The notes beneath the pieces were generated by a model, which worked only from the letters and a program-made list of their open reading frames with translations, was not told where the DNA came from and ran no database searches. Positions 21,701 to 28,690 of a stretch of 64,000 nt of DNA are shown one piece after another. Within the stretch, counting starts at the first letter, position 1. Every line of letters begins with the position of its first letter. The DNA is taken from the NCBI GenBank assembly GCA_037179385.1, contig CM074187.1, positions 16,741,450-16,805,449 of the forward strand, in the 5' to 3' direction. Made by a program: the position numbers and the translations under genes. Source of the DNA: Holothuria scabra. Its lineage: Eukaryota > Echinodermata > Holothuroidea > Aspidochirotida > Holothuriidae.

Positions 21701-24306
21701 GAAACCAAAATCATTAAAAGGTATTGCTTTAATAAAAAAGAATATATATTAGTCTGTTCGCCTGAATTCAAATATCACGGCACAAATCTCAATGCAAAAT
21801 CCCAAACATTTGTTCCTAATTCTCCTAATCATCACAGTTCATTATTTTTAAACTGTGCACGGCACTACGTGTCTGTGTGCCAGTGTATGGGTGTGTGTAT
21901 TTTTTTGGGGGGGGGGGGGGGTGTCCTCAGTGTGTTTGTTTCCAATTTGCCCCAATTTGAAAAAGTTTGAAACCCCGGAAGTAGGTTAACCGAAAAAATG
22001 AGTGATAGACGTCTCCTTAAACCTAATTTTCACCCAAAGATATGATCATTTTAAAATTCAGAGCCGGGGCTTTACCCCTGGACCCCCACCGGCCTATTCC
22101 CCAGGATCCCACACAACGTGTTGATTTTAAGGCGGACCCTTACACCCACCACAAGGAACTCGCGTCTCGTGCTCGGTCTCTCGCTGAGTGCCAACTTGAA
22201 ATTTATGTCCCCAACTATTTCCTTTACTCTTAGTTTGCCCCAGTCTTGATATTCTCGCGACTGTATCTACCGAATCAGAATCATGATTTGCAATTCTTGT
22301 CAGATTCAAAACTTATAAATATTATTGCTGTAAAGAAAAGGAAAGGATATTCAGGACCAAATTCATGTTCGCTATTCAAATATTATACAGTTACGGGCCT
22401 AATTCCTATCACCCCAGGCATTCGTAAAATTCTCCTAACCTACTTAATTAAGCTCTTTCTACAGCTGTTTTAAATTCATCCTCATCCAGGCACAACCCCA
22501 GTTAATTGCATCAGGAAGTACACAACTTAGACCCCAACCTGCGATCAAAACGCTGTAAGTACAACATGATGTGGAATAGGTAGTCTGTATTTTTGGTTCC
22601 TTGCGGTAGCAAAGGAACCTATGTAGTCAGGTTGGTGTGTGTGTGTGTGTAGGTGTGTGTGTGTGTGTGTGTGACACTTGCTTCGGTACGCTCTAACTCA
22701 ACAAAGGAAGGTTGGATGGAACTTGGATTTGGTACATAGGTTCGTCATAGAGAGAAGGTGTGCCCTATCGTTTTCGGTGGAGGTCAAAGGTCATTTGGGG
22801 TCACCAGAGGTCAAAAACTAAAAACCTTCTCCACAGGATATTTCTAGTTAGGAAACTTGGATAGATGTCATACTTGGTGAGTGGATGTGTTATGGTGTAA
22901 GGATGAAATTGGATATGTTCAGTGAAGGTCAAGGGGTCATCTGAGGTCACCAGGGGTCAAACACTGAAAAACGTTTTAACACAGTATTTTAAGGTAGAAA
23001 GGACAGATTTCAAATCAATCTGTGTTTGGTTAAGGTCAAAGGTCATCAAGGTCACTGGAGGTCAACTGCTAGAAATGTTATTTAGAAAATCTTGTAAGCT
23101 AGATAAAGATAGTTTCAATAGATTTTTCATCTCACCTGGTTTTGCATGCTTACGCACTCAAACACCTTAGAAATTTGTCCTTTTTTGTTCGTTCAGTAAT
23201 GATTCCTCCGGGTTGTACACATATTTTGGATCATTCAAAGTTTTAAGAGGGCAACAACTGAAATCTGTAGATTTCACTGAGCACAGGTCACTCTGCATTA
23301 AACTGGTCTCTCTGCCAGTGGAAGCAATGCATGGATTCTACAATATGTCTCTTTAATACTGCTGTGCTCTGTGGGGTAACCTTATCCTCATTCTATTATC
23401 ACACTTCATTAATCACTTGCTTTCTGCTTGAGTGCTGAATAAACACTGTTTTCTGTGTAGAGGTAGCAAACAGGACAAGTGGTAGATTGTTTTAAAGTAA
23501 CAGCAAGTTTTATTTGAGAGTAGGTAAAAATAACTTGTGAGAGAAATACAAGGGGTGTTTTTCATTCTCTGACCACATTGTGTATCATTTATTGGTGATA
23601 ATATCAAATTTGATTACAAGCATAAATACATATGGAAATGGGGTAGTGTTTTTGAAGGATCACCAAGCATTACAAAAGTTGAATGTTAGTAAGGCCACAG
23701 AAATTTAATCTTTGGTTTCATGTAAAATTAGTACCAAAATACCCCTTGTGAAGATGTTACAAACATTGAGTATGAACTTTTGCTTAGCTCTATTTCACAG
23801 ACTGGCTGTACAGTTCTCATAATATCTAGCAAGGAACCACAGTGCCCATTGAGCTCTTGTTGAACTTGCATTTTCAGCTGGTCTTCTATTAAGTAGCCTA
23901 ACCATTTCCCCCAGAGAAACTATTACATAATTTCAAGGATATTTTGTGAAATTTTTTTATACCACAAATTTTGCACACTATTCTTCTGTGTTCGAATTTT
24001 ATTTGGGGGTGGGTTTAATGGGAGGCAAGTAATCGAACAGAACCGAGGCTTCCCTTCATGACAATTCCGTACCTCAGTGTGCAAAATTACTTCGAAACGT
24101 TTGATATCCGGCCGAGTACCTCCTCCTCAAGTAGTCAAAACTGTCTCGGCGGAGCAATTACTTTATATTCATTATGCCAGTACCCTTTATATTTTACTTA
24201 AAATATGAATGAAGTTCAATCCACTACTTACCTTCGACGAACGGAAACCATTTACGACAGCGACACATAGCAGCACAAGGCCCAAAATTTCAGGAAAGCG
24301 CATCAT
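574..24306 (-). CDS. ENPP-like: ENPP-family ectonucleotide pyrophosphatase/phosphodiesterase, ENPP6-like, 3' end outside window (5 exons)
   Basis: A zinc-dependent type I phosphodiesterase, secreted or membrane-bound, that cleaves phosphodiester or pyrophosphate bonds outside the cell. Join of 24306..24232, 21587..21425, 10619..10003, 3814..3674 and 711..574; all junctions are GT-AG and in phase, giving 378 residues before the left edge. A signal peptide (residues 1-20) leads straight into the catalytic domain with no somatomedin-B domains, as in ENPP4-7. Expected zinc ligands are visible: D35 (LVDGMRWD), nucleophile T70 (YTTPN), D193 and H197 (PDYTLH), D240 and H241 (VSDHGH), H347 (DHGYDN). 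The stretch MKPIFYAMGPSFKTSYRARP looks closest to ENPP6, a choline-phosphodiester enzyme, but subtype is inference. Introns of 2.6, 10.8, 6.2 and 3.0 kb are packed with repeats. The C-terminal part and any membrane anchor are not in the window. I am sure of the family and unsure of the subtype. Confidence 0.9.
910..1312. mobile_element. MITE with imperfect terminal inverted repeats
   Basis: About 50 bp at the left (GGTCACACTACAACGAATTA onward) recurs inverted at the right (ending TTCATTGCAGTGTGACACC), both including GATCGGATT-type blocks and CTCACA. It is about 400 bp, non-coding, and lies in ENPP intron 4. The class is not assigned; the outer GGT(G)TCACACTG resembles hAT-type ends. Confidence 0.6.
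2395..2700. promoter_or_regulatory. DR1-bearing tandem monomers inside repeat copy 1
   Basis: Diverged monomers contain series of TGACCT half sites. Perfect TGACCTTTGACCT (the reverse complement of AGGTCAAAGGTCA) occurs at 2423-2435 and 2675-2687. In known biology this is the DR1 site of RXR/HNF4/PPAR-type nuclear receptors. Whether it is bound here is unknown. Confidence 0.55.
2840..3217. repeat. Duplicated segment with GGGGATATCCCC palindrome and (CA)n
   Basis: Two related segments (about 2850-2965 and 3085-3200) each read GGATATCCCCACTT, GGTGTATC, CACTTG, then AAAAACGCTCATGTCCCC-like sequence, and each runs into a CA-rich tract. The second holds a perfect 22-bp palindrome at 3099-3120 centred on GATATC. 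Confidence 0.7.
3674..3814 (-). CDS. ENPP-like: ENPP-like gene, coding exon 4
   Basis: 141 bp (47 codons) between a TTAG acceptor and a GTTAGT donor, phase 0 at both ends. It reads VLQQLQSAHPALHVHRKEDF, then PEHFHYGNHPRNLPIIGYVD, then LGWHVHM. This is the ENPP segment (kaHP..VY.ke..PerfHY...R..pi...aD.GW) expected between exons 3 and 5. A different frame of the same stretch is also open but has no ENPP similarity. Confidence 0.92.
3939..4476. repeat. Left GATAAACC palindrome array (degenerate)
   Basis: About 20 degenerate units of the palindrome CGATAAACC(A/T)GGTTTATCG with variable joiners; some halves are mutated to GGTTTTTC or GGCTTATC. More diverged than the right array. Confidence 0.85.
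4490..5371. other. Non-array centre of the foldback-like element
   Basis: About 880 bp between the two palindrome arrays. Short open frames occur near 4946-5194 but none resembles a transposase or known protein. No inverted repeat was recognised inside it. If the element is mobile, this centre is where a lost or unrelated cargo would be. Confidence 0.5.
5372..6056. repeat. Right GATAAACC palindrome array with 21-bp period and 147-bp higher-order repeat
   Basis: From about 5700 the unit is GATAAACCAGGTTTATCGGTC, close to exactly 21 bp. A block starting ATAAACCGAGTTTATCAGAC at 5731 recurs at 5878, 147 bp (seven units) later. Because the period is a multiple of three and the unit is palindromic, several frames on both strands stay open and read seven-residue repeats such as DKPGLSV or INQVYRS. 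These are by-products, not evidence of a protein. Confidence 0.9.
6870..7050. repeat. Diverged copy of the TGACCTCTGGTGA monomer family
   Basis: CCTCTGGTGATATCAAATGACCTCTGAAC and TTTTTGACCTCTGATGACC are degraded relatives of the monomers at 2395-2700 and 11575-13860. No perfect DR1 remains. The rest of 6218-8404 (ENPP intron 3) shows nothing else coding. Confidence 0.55.
7690..7880. mobile_element. MITE related to the 3897-6217 element, without insert
   Basis: Begins GGGCTTATGCACCTACGTCA, continues CACTGCTTTGCG, CATCCAGGCGTCCATTTTAC and AACAATTGTTACTAAGGTGT, and ends GTCGTCACGTGCATAAT. It matches the right part of 6068-6217 and 52045-52210 and shows the site uninterrupted by the palindrome array. 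Confidence 0.65.
8405..9760. repeat. Poly-G-flanked dispersed repeat in ENPP intron 3
   Basis: Starts CAGTGGCGTAGGAAGC followed by a long G run and ends in G/C runs at about 9708-9740. The part around 8940-9400 is similar, inverted, to 12950-13370 and 34420-34850. It also holds a GGCGCGGAGCGTAG block (8845-8880) of the family listed at 13861. No protein function is supported. Confidence 0.5.
10003..10619 (-). CDS. ENPP-like: ENPP-like gene, coding exon 3 (core catalytic domain)
   Basis: 617 bp, entering in phase 1 after a TGCAG acceptor and leaving in phase 0 at AAG|GTAAAT. It starts LYPENHGVIHN and carries PVWVSAKLAGKK, a PDYTLHEH block that stands in for the usual EPDxxGHxxGP zinc motif while keeping Asp and His at the same spacing, and LNIIVVSDHGH with the third zinc pair. 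It holds most of the nuclease/phosphodiesterase fold. Confidence 0.95.
11575..11946. repeat. DR1-type monomer array, left part (split by the 11955-13454 insertion)
   Basis: Repeated monomers of TGACCCCAAATGACCTTTGA followed by CACGAAAA and ATAGGGATCAT(C/T)TACTC. The array resumes at 13463, so it predates the insertion. Half sites here are slightly diverged (TTTGACTT, TTTGAACT). 10620-11574 of the same intron shows only a short repeat near 11400-11480 that recurs at about 16165-16280. Confidence 0.65.
11955..13454 (+). mobile_element. 1.5-kb TIR element with 8-bp target duplication (hAT-like TSD)
   Basis: Begins ATGGGCTTCGATTTGGGGGG and ends AAATCAAATCGACGCCCCTG(G), with long G and C runs just inside the ends. 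It is flanked on both sides by CACTTACC (11947-11954 and 13455-13462), an 8-bp duplication of the length made by hAT-type transposases. A second copy lies at 33082-34936. It interrupts an older DR1-monomer array in ENPP intron 2. No transposase was recognised, so it is non-autonomous or degraded. Confidence 0.75.
12154..12375 (+). CDS. Short reading frame with a C-terminus conserved between element copies
   Basis: The tail reads SMIMSIIREHRPAGVV, then IEEHKIYEEFEEEGSSPTMF and a stop. In the second copy (about 33390-33501) it reads SMIMSIVRAHRVAGVD, then MEEHNISELEEEESSPTMF and a stop. Many differences are synonymous third-base changes, and length and stop are kept, as if the tail had been under coding constraint. 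A TTTTTTCAG acceptor-like site lies just upstream. I do not recognise the protein. It may be the last exon of a transposon gene or a captured host fragment. Confidence 0.35.
   Translation: MLTLQIPEIFARSARACSLIDVLFSVAYQTYSHYSSVSMIMSIIREHRPAGVVIEEHKIYEEFEEEGSSPTMF
13463..13860. repeat. DR1-type monomer array, right part
   Basis: Continuation of the array at 11575-11946 after the insertion. A perfect TGACCTTTGACCT is at 13677-13689, and TGACCTCTGACCTT near 13833. Confidence 0.65.
13861..14975. repeat. Degenerate tandem array of about 150-200-bp monomers (GCTCCGC/GGTGGCGCT family)
   Basis: Each monomer carries TGTACGCTCCGCNCCA..GGTGGCGCTCCGCTTAGAT, then about 100 bp ending GCCATTT..G..TGTCTGTGGGG. 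Copies start near 13885, 14065, 14245, 14415, 14560 and 14915. Isolated relatives are at 8845, 18110, 18340, 28290, 30130, 30345 and 50620, so this is a dispersed family with a local tandem array. Confidence 0.7.
15012..15276. mobile_element. 265-bp MITE with perfect 16-bp TIRs
   Basis: CCATGGGCGTCCGCAG at 15012-15027 and its exact complement CTGCGGACGCCCATGG at 15261-15276. C-rich sequence lies just outside the left end. Internal sequence is non-coding and includes a GCCATTTCCGGCGATCTG block of the satellite family. Confidence 0.75.
15277..18070. other. ENPP intron 2 repeat debris, no gene seen
   Basis: Mostly repeat fragments: tandem GACAGGGCTCCNTAATGT pieces at 16205-16285, and G-rich/CCCC-rich patches at 16615-16690, 16970-17160 and 17445-17520 with phrases such as GGGGGGCAGGGGGCCTGGAC. 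Open frames are short and match nothing I know. Confidence 0.5.
18071..18420. repeat. Two monomers of the GGTGGCGCTCCGCTTAG family
   Basis: Copies at about 18080-18180 and 18300-18400 share GGCCATCTG..GGGTC, ATTTTC, TACGCTCC and GACGCTCCGCTTAGATA with the array at 13861. Confidence 0.6.
18421..20328. other. ENPP intron 2, long non-coding stretch
   Basis: No gene recognised. 18780-18890 contains an imperfect duplication of CTTGCCCTAATTGGGGGAGA and TGCTCTAATTGGGGAGAAAT. An AATAAA lies near 19656 in an LTR-like, G-rich-then-T-rich context, but no second LTR, primer site or clear target duplication was seen. 19970-20180 is a C-rich repeat fragment ending GTCTGGATCCGCGCC. Confidence 0.4.
20329..20885. 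mobile_element. TTAA-flanked MITE (piggyBac-like target)
   Basis: Left end TTAAAGGGCCAATCCTCTCA with CCCCAAACTACAATT; right end AATTGTAGTTTGGGGTGAGA with GCCCTTTAA. TTAA sits at both ends. The inside is itself a large imperfect palindrome (TGAGATTGTGTCTGGAT at 20532 against ATCCAGACACAATCTC at 20672). Confidence 0.7.
20936..21233. mobile_element. Second, diverged TTAA MITE of the same family
   Basis: Starts TTAAAGGTCTTTTCCTCTCC, with CAAACAGTTCCAATTC, and ends TTGTAGTTAGAGGTGAGAGT and CTGCCTTTAA. It abuts the previous element through a short terminal fragment (20886-20935). Other relatives are at about 22390-22575 and 50745-51035. Confidence 0.6.
21425..21587 (-). CDS. ENPP-like: ENPP-like gene, coding exon 2 (first zinc Asp and catalytic Thr)
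   Basis: 163 bp after a polypyrimidine/AAACAG acceptor, ending at G|GTAATT in phase 1. It encodes KQKVLLVLVDGMRWD, with the first zinc-ligand Asp, and TYTTPNLYSIATG, with the nucleophilic Thr. The split Gly codon is completed by the first two bases of exon 3 to give ATGLYPENHG, the canonical ENPP block. Loss of this exon would remove catalysis. Confidence 0.93.
22590..23861 (-). repeat. Dispersed repeat copy 2 (inverted partner of 1710-3233)
   Basis: In ENPP intron 1. It starts GGTTCCTTGCGGTAGC and (GT)n and ends CTAGCAAGGAACCACAGTGC near 23840, with homology running about 20 bp further. Perfect DR1 sites AGGTCAAAGGTCA are at 22781-22793 and 23033-23045, 252 bp apart as in copy 1. An extra 100 bp at 23711-23810 is absent from copy 1. 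Confidence 0.85.
24232..24306 (-). CDS. ENPP-like: ENPP-like gene, coding exon 1 (signal peptide)
   Basis: 25 codons starting at two adjacent ATGs (24306 is the first). The peptide MMRFPEILGLVLLCVAVVNG is a typical signal sequence followed by FRSSK. The exon ends in phase 0 at AAG before a GTAAG donor. It joins exon 2 to read SSK-KQKVLLVLVDG, the usual start of an ENPP catalytic domain soon after the signal peptide. Confidence 0.85.
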
Positions 24307-25041
24307 TTACTATTTGCTTATCAAGCACACGAAGCAGCTTGCCTTACCCAGTTGTGTGTTTCAATAAAACTTAGTGAACCAATTACACAAAATCACACAA
24401 CTCCACAGTCTCCACAATGTCCCGCGGTTTTTGTTAATCGACATTATTATGTAACTTATTGTAACTCATTCTACCATTGTAGAGCTGCCACGGACCCGGG
24501 GCTAAACAAGTAACAAATTGTGTAATGCCTGCCAGCTTGTTCTTGTGCCTATACCTCCATGCATTCGACATGCACACGCACGTGAACAGATCAATACGGA
24601 ATCCGAGAAGTTGGATAAACTTACAAAACAGAGTTCGGTTCTTGTATTGATGTGTGCCCTGTGCAATACATCCAACTTTCTTCTCGGCTTCCATAGATTG
24701 ATACTTCGTGTTTGCGTCGACCTTAGTCTGAAAGTTGGTCAAATGATTACTGGCACTATCCCTGCTAGAAATCGAAATAAAGGGCGCTCTTTAAACTGCT
24801 ATTGTTGCAACTGAGACTGATTTGAGTCAGTATTAAAACAGCATGCAGGGCTGAGTTCCTGGAGGTGTAAAGAGGGTTTTCACATGAGAGTGACAAAAAA
24901 CCACATCCAAATATTAGCAGGGCTCTGAAAGTAGCAAATGCTTTGCCAACTTAGGGCTGTTCGAACTACTAGGGAGGGGGGGGGGGGGTTGTCTACGGGG
25001 AAAGGCCGTGAATTGCCAAGCTCCCATACCTTGAAATGTCG

Positions 25042-25042
<1 letters not shown>
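24307..25042. other. Upstream region of the ENPP-like gene
   Basis: Sequence 5' of the ENPP start codon. No TATA box or CpG-rich stretch is convincing. Overlapping open frames on both strands at 24434-24814 are short and unrecognised. A poly-G run lies at about 24975-24989. Confidence 0.35.
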
Positions 25043-25096
<54 letters not shown>

Positions 25097-25345
25097 CAGT
25101 TAGTCAGTTAGTCAGTCAGTTAGTCAGTTAGTCAGTTAGTCAGTTAGATAGGATTTAACGGCACACCTACACGAATGTGTTATATAGTGTCATACTGTTC
25201 AAATACTGTTAGTCCTCCCATTTAGTCGCCTGTTACGACAAGCGGAGAAAACCGTGTACATATTCTACAACCGGCCCCCAGCCCACAGGGGGGAAATATT
25301 GAGGGACTTGCTCGGTTTTGTGGCGCCGACAACCCGCCAGTCATG
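25043..25345 (-). repeat. SINE-like element with long (GTTA)n tail
   Basis: Read on the minus strand, the body contains CTGTGGGCTGGGGG, GTTGTAGAATATG, ACGG, CGCTTGTCGTAACAGGCGAC and ends TTAAATCC, followed by (CTAA)n. On the plus strand this appears as (GTTA)n at 25043-25146, partly changed to GTCA. The same body occurs at 59448-59645 and, degraded, at 27611-27735. A simple-repeat tail at one end of a short dispersed body is typical of SINEs; no clear tRNA A/B boxes were identified. Confidence 0.6.
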
Positions 25346-25637
25346 CAATGAGTAGAAACGGTCTTATGTGGGCATTGAATAGGCGATAGTCGGGGACAAA
25401 CTTCTCGCCACACACGACCTCTTCAGCCCACCTGAATGTATATAGTTTAACGTCATAACCAGGACCAAATGTCCGTTGGAAAACTTTTGTCTTTTCAAGG
25501 AGCATAGATATAGCTGTCCCAATACAAAGGCTTTTGGCTGCTTTAACGATGAACCTTTCCCCACTAGTTCGGACTCTTTCTCTTGTCCAACATGATAAAT
25601 TGAGGTAGTTTTCCTTATTTGACAATGGTCGAACCAC
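25341..25637 (-). other. Unidentified 98-codon reading frame next to the SINE-like repeat
   Basis: An uninterrupted frame containing RFIVKAAKSLCIG, FGPGYDVKLYTFRWAEEVV and FVPDYRLFNAHIRPF. No family was recognised, no splice context is clear, and the end coincides with the SINE-like boundary. It could be chance or a relic of a mobile element. Confidence 0.2.
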
Positions 25638-25972
25638 TGAGTATCCCGCCTTACTGGATACTTACAGAGTAAGCACCCCGAACCTTGCCCTCCCCAGCCT
25701 CCCCCCCCCCCCTCAAGGTTGAGATTAGAAACTTCCCCACCATTTTTGGCTCTAAAACACTGTCAGTTGTTAGGTCCCCAAGTCTAACAGCTAGCACAAC
25801 TAAAGTGGGCCAAGGAATTTTATGTTATGGTTATCAATTAGATAGTTGGTAGCTACCAATCAAGGGTAGGAAGTTTCTGACATGAAACTGCATGCTGACC
25901 GTGTAAAATGAATAATTTATGAGTAAATTTAGCTGTGTAAATGACCAAAACCCTCTACCGATGGAAAGTGCT

Positions 25973-26233
25973 TTAAAGGGCAAGAGCAGTCATCCCAACT
26001 TGAAGTAGTGTAGTAGACTGTCCTGTTTTGTTATTCGCTGTTGAGAGTCATGTGAAAACTTTTTCATCTTCAAATGTGAAATTTAGTAAGAGTAACTGCT
26101 TGGTTACCTTTGAATATGCAATATTGAAGTCATAAAATATGATGGAAGATACTTTGAGGAGAAATAAGATGAAAATTGTGATATTTAGCTGTTGCTTCAA
26201 AATAAGTTTGGGGTGACTGTTCTTGACCTTTAA
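25973..26233. mobile_element. TTAA MITE, first of a pair
   Basis: TTAAAGGGCAAGAGCAGTCA at the left and TGACTGTTCTTGACCTTTAA at the right, flanked by TTAA. The interior is AT-rich and non-coding. Confidence 0.75.
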
Positions 26234-26402
26234 ACTTGCTCTGTACATTCTACATGTCTTTAAAGGTTTTGACCATTTTTAGGAACATGGAAACTATGGA
26301 ATGGATTTGGACTTCTTTGGGGTCGTCCTAGGCGGGTGTTTTAGGCATGGAAGGTTATCATCCCCGACTACGCACGACAGTAAACTGAGTCTATGAATTT
26401 AG

Positions 26403-26657
26403 CTAAAAGGGCAAGAGCAATCACCCCGCCAATTTGAAGTAGTGTAGTAGACTGTCATATTTCATGACTGGTTGTTGCGAGTCATGTGACAACATGCTCC
26501 CCTTCAAATGTGAAATTTATTGCTTGGTTTACCCTGAATATGCAATATTGAAGTCTAAAAATATGATAAAAGATACTTTTGAAGAGAAATAAGAAGAAAA
26601 TTGTGATCTTTAGCTGTTTGCTTCTAAAGTTTTGGGGGGACTGCTCTTGACCCTTAA
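26403..26657. mobile_element. TTAA MITE, second of a pair
   Basis: Same family and orientation as 25973-26233: AAAGGGCAAGAGCAATCACC at the left, GACTGCTCTTGACCCTTAA at the right. The interiors align over most of their length (CAATATTGAAGTC, GAAAATTGTGAT). Confidence 0.75.
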
Positions 26658-27610
26658 AATTAATTTTGTCATCATTTGTTTGGAAAATTCGAGACTTTTT
26701 GAGCCGTTTTTCTGGGGAGGAAGTTTGAATGAAGATATTCTCTGGTGGAACAAACAAACATTTGTGACTACTTTTTGTGCATATTTTTTTAACTCACCCA
26801 ACATTGTGACAGTAACATTGAGCCAGTTTTGTCTCCTTGACAGAATTAGTTGTGACAGTATGATTGTGGTGGTTTATGTGCACTAAATTTTACCGTCCTG
26901 TGTAAACTGCTTTGTTTTCCTAGGTGGGGGGGGGGGGGGGATATCAACCGCGCACGGTGCGGGAAAATTTTGATAGACTACAAACATTTGCTAAAATGGT
27001 TATAGTGTGTAAACCATTTGTGGTGAAAATGATTAAAATAGAACGCATGACGGGGCCGAAAACACGCAACATCCACGGGAATATAATACCTTAAACTCGT
27101 TTGGGAGAAAATCGGAAATGGATGAGGGGGTGGGACGGTACTCTCACTCCAGTCCTTCGTATCGGTCCTACTTAGACATGGCGCCAGTGTGGCAATTTCA
27201 AGTAAAGCGGCACGAAGTTTTTGCATTTGAACAATCCGAGAGCATTTGAAACAATTTTAAAGAACAAAACAATACACTGAAAGTAAAGATCGGTCATGGA
27301 AAACTTTAGCAAGTTTGGACTGAAGACTTTTGATAACAATAACCCATTGAAATACATCCATTATTCGTTAAGAAAATGGATATGTTAGAAGCCCTCCACT
27401 AAACATATGGGGAACATGTCCCTGCTAAAAAACCTCCATACCTGTCCGCCCACTTAACGATTGCGGCCTTGACCAGTCAAAATCGAAAACGGATTTAAAT
27501 AAAGATCTGCGACTCAGCTTGAGACCAAGTTTTGCTCATTATCCTCTACTATTAGGCTCATTCCTAAAACCGGTCATAAAAACGACAGAATCAATATCAA
27601 ATGAAAACCG

Positions 27611-27735
27611 ATGGGTTAGTTAGTTAGATGAGATTTACTATGAGTGTCATCTAGATCAAAAGGTTCAAGTCCATCCCTTAAGCAACCTTTTTCGACAGGC
27701 AGGAAATACCGTGGATATATACACCCCTAAGCGTG
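27611..27735 (-). repeat. Degraded SINE-like copy
   Basis: GTTAGTTAGTTAGATGAGAT on the plus strand, then body remnants ending CAGGAAATACCGTGGATATA. Same orientation as the copy at 25043. Confidence 0.45.
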
Positions 27736-28690
27736 GCGTCGCCGGTGTGGCAGCTGCCCCTGAAAAAAAAACTTTTTCTCTACGTGTGCCCCCTTTCCAG
27801 TGAGATTTAGGATTTTCAAAAAAAGATATCTTCTGTAGTCCACCAGATTTCGTGCAAACTGATTCTTCTTTAAACAGGAAAAAACAGTAATTTCTATTTT
27901 CTTCAAATAAAAATACACCCCAAACACCTTGGAAATGAATTTCGGGCGGTTTGAGAGGTTGCGTTTTTTTCAAATTTTCTGTACTTTTTGCGACAATTAA
28001 GGCGGCGCTCCGTTCTGCCCTTCAGGTAGGAAACAATGCTCCTTAGGACATGGGTGTGCAACCTACGGCCTGCATGCCGCAAGCTGTCTTCCAGATATTC
28101 TTTTACGGCTCGCGGGATCCCTAATAAATCTAGTACGAGAATTGTTAAGCGGGTTTTTATTTAAGGATAACTTTTTTGAAAAAAAAAAAAAAACCCTTAA
28201 AGTATCGACTGCATAGATTCTACGGACAAGCGTAGAGAATGCCATTTCCGGCTGCCTGAAGGCTACCGTAGCAATTTTTCATAATTTTTCGTACGCTCCG
28301 CGCCAACCAGTGGTGGCGTTCCATGGTCTCTTGAGCAGGAACATAACATATTTTGGGCAGAGATTCGCATCTATTCCAACAACACACACCCTCACCTTTA
28401 TAAGATCATCCCCTTTCTTGAAATGATCGGATCATCACCAGGATAGGCCTAGCCATTTTCCCCATTAACTATCAGCTTTGATGAATAAAGCTTGGTACTC
28501 CTCTTTCCTCCCTTAGCTAAAAAGGTTGCCCGCCCTTGCCTTAAGAAAATCGCATTAAACTGCCAATCAACTGCTTTTCCTATAGTTGAGCTCCCCCTCC
28601 TCCCCCTTTTTAAAATGTCTGTGGATCCGCTGTATAGTAGTATTTTTGTTACCAATAAAATCTTACTTATACCCAACTAATTTTTAGACC
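27720..28690. repeat. About 1-kb dispersed repeat, also at 60060-60600
   Basis: Shared blocks include GTCTTCTGTAGTC, GATTCTTCTTT, AAACACCT, GTTGCGTTTTTT, GGCGCTC and, near the end, AAAATGTC..GGATCCGCT and TTTTGTTACCAAT. A GCTCCGCGCCAACCAGTGG monomer sits at 28290. Confidence 0.6.

Noticed and set aside
25043..25160. (GTTA)n as a telomere-like or CRISPR-like array
   Set aside because: Simple tetranucleotide tail of a SINE-like repeat with no spacers and not a telomere motif.
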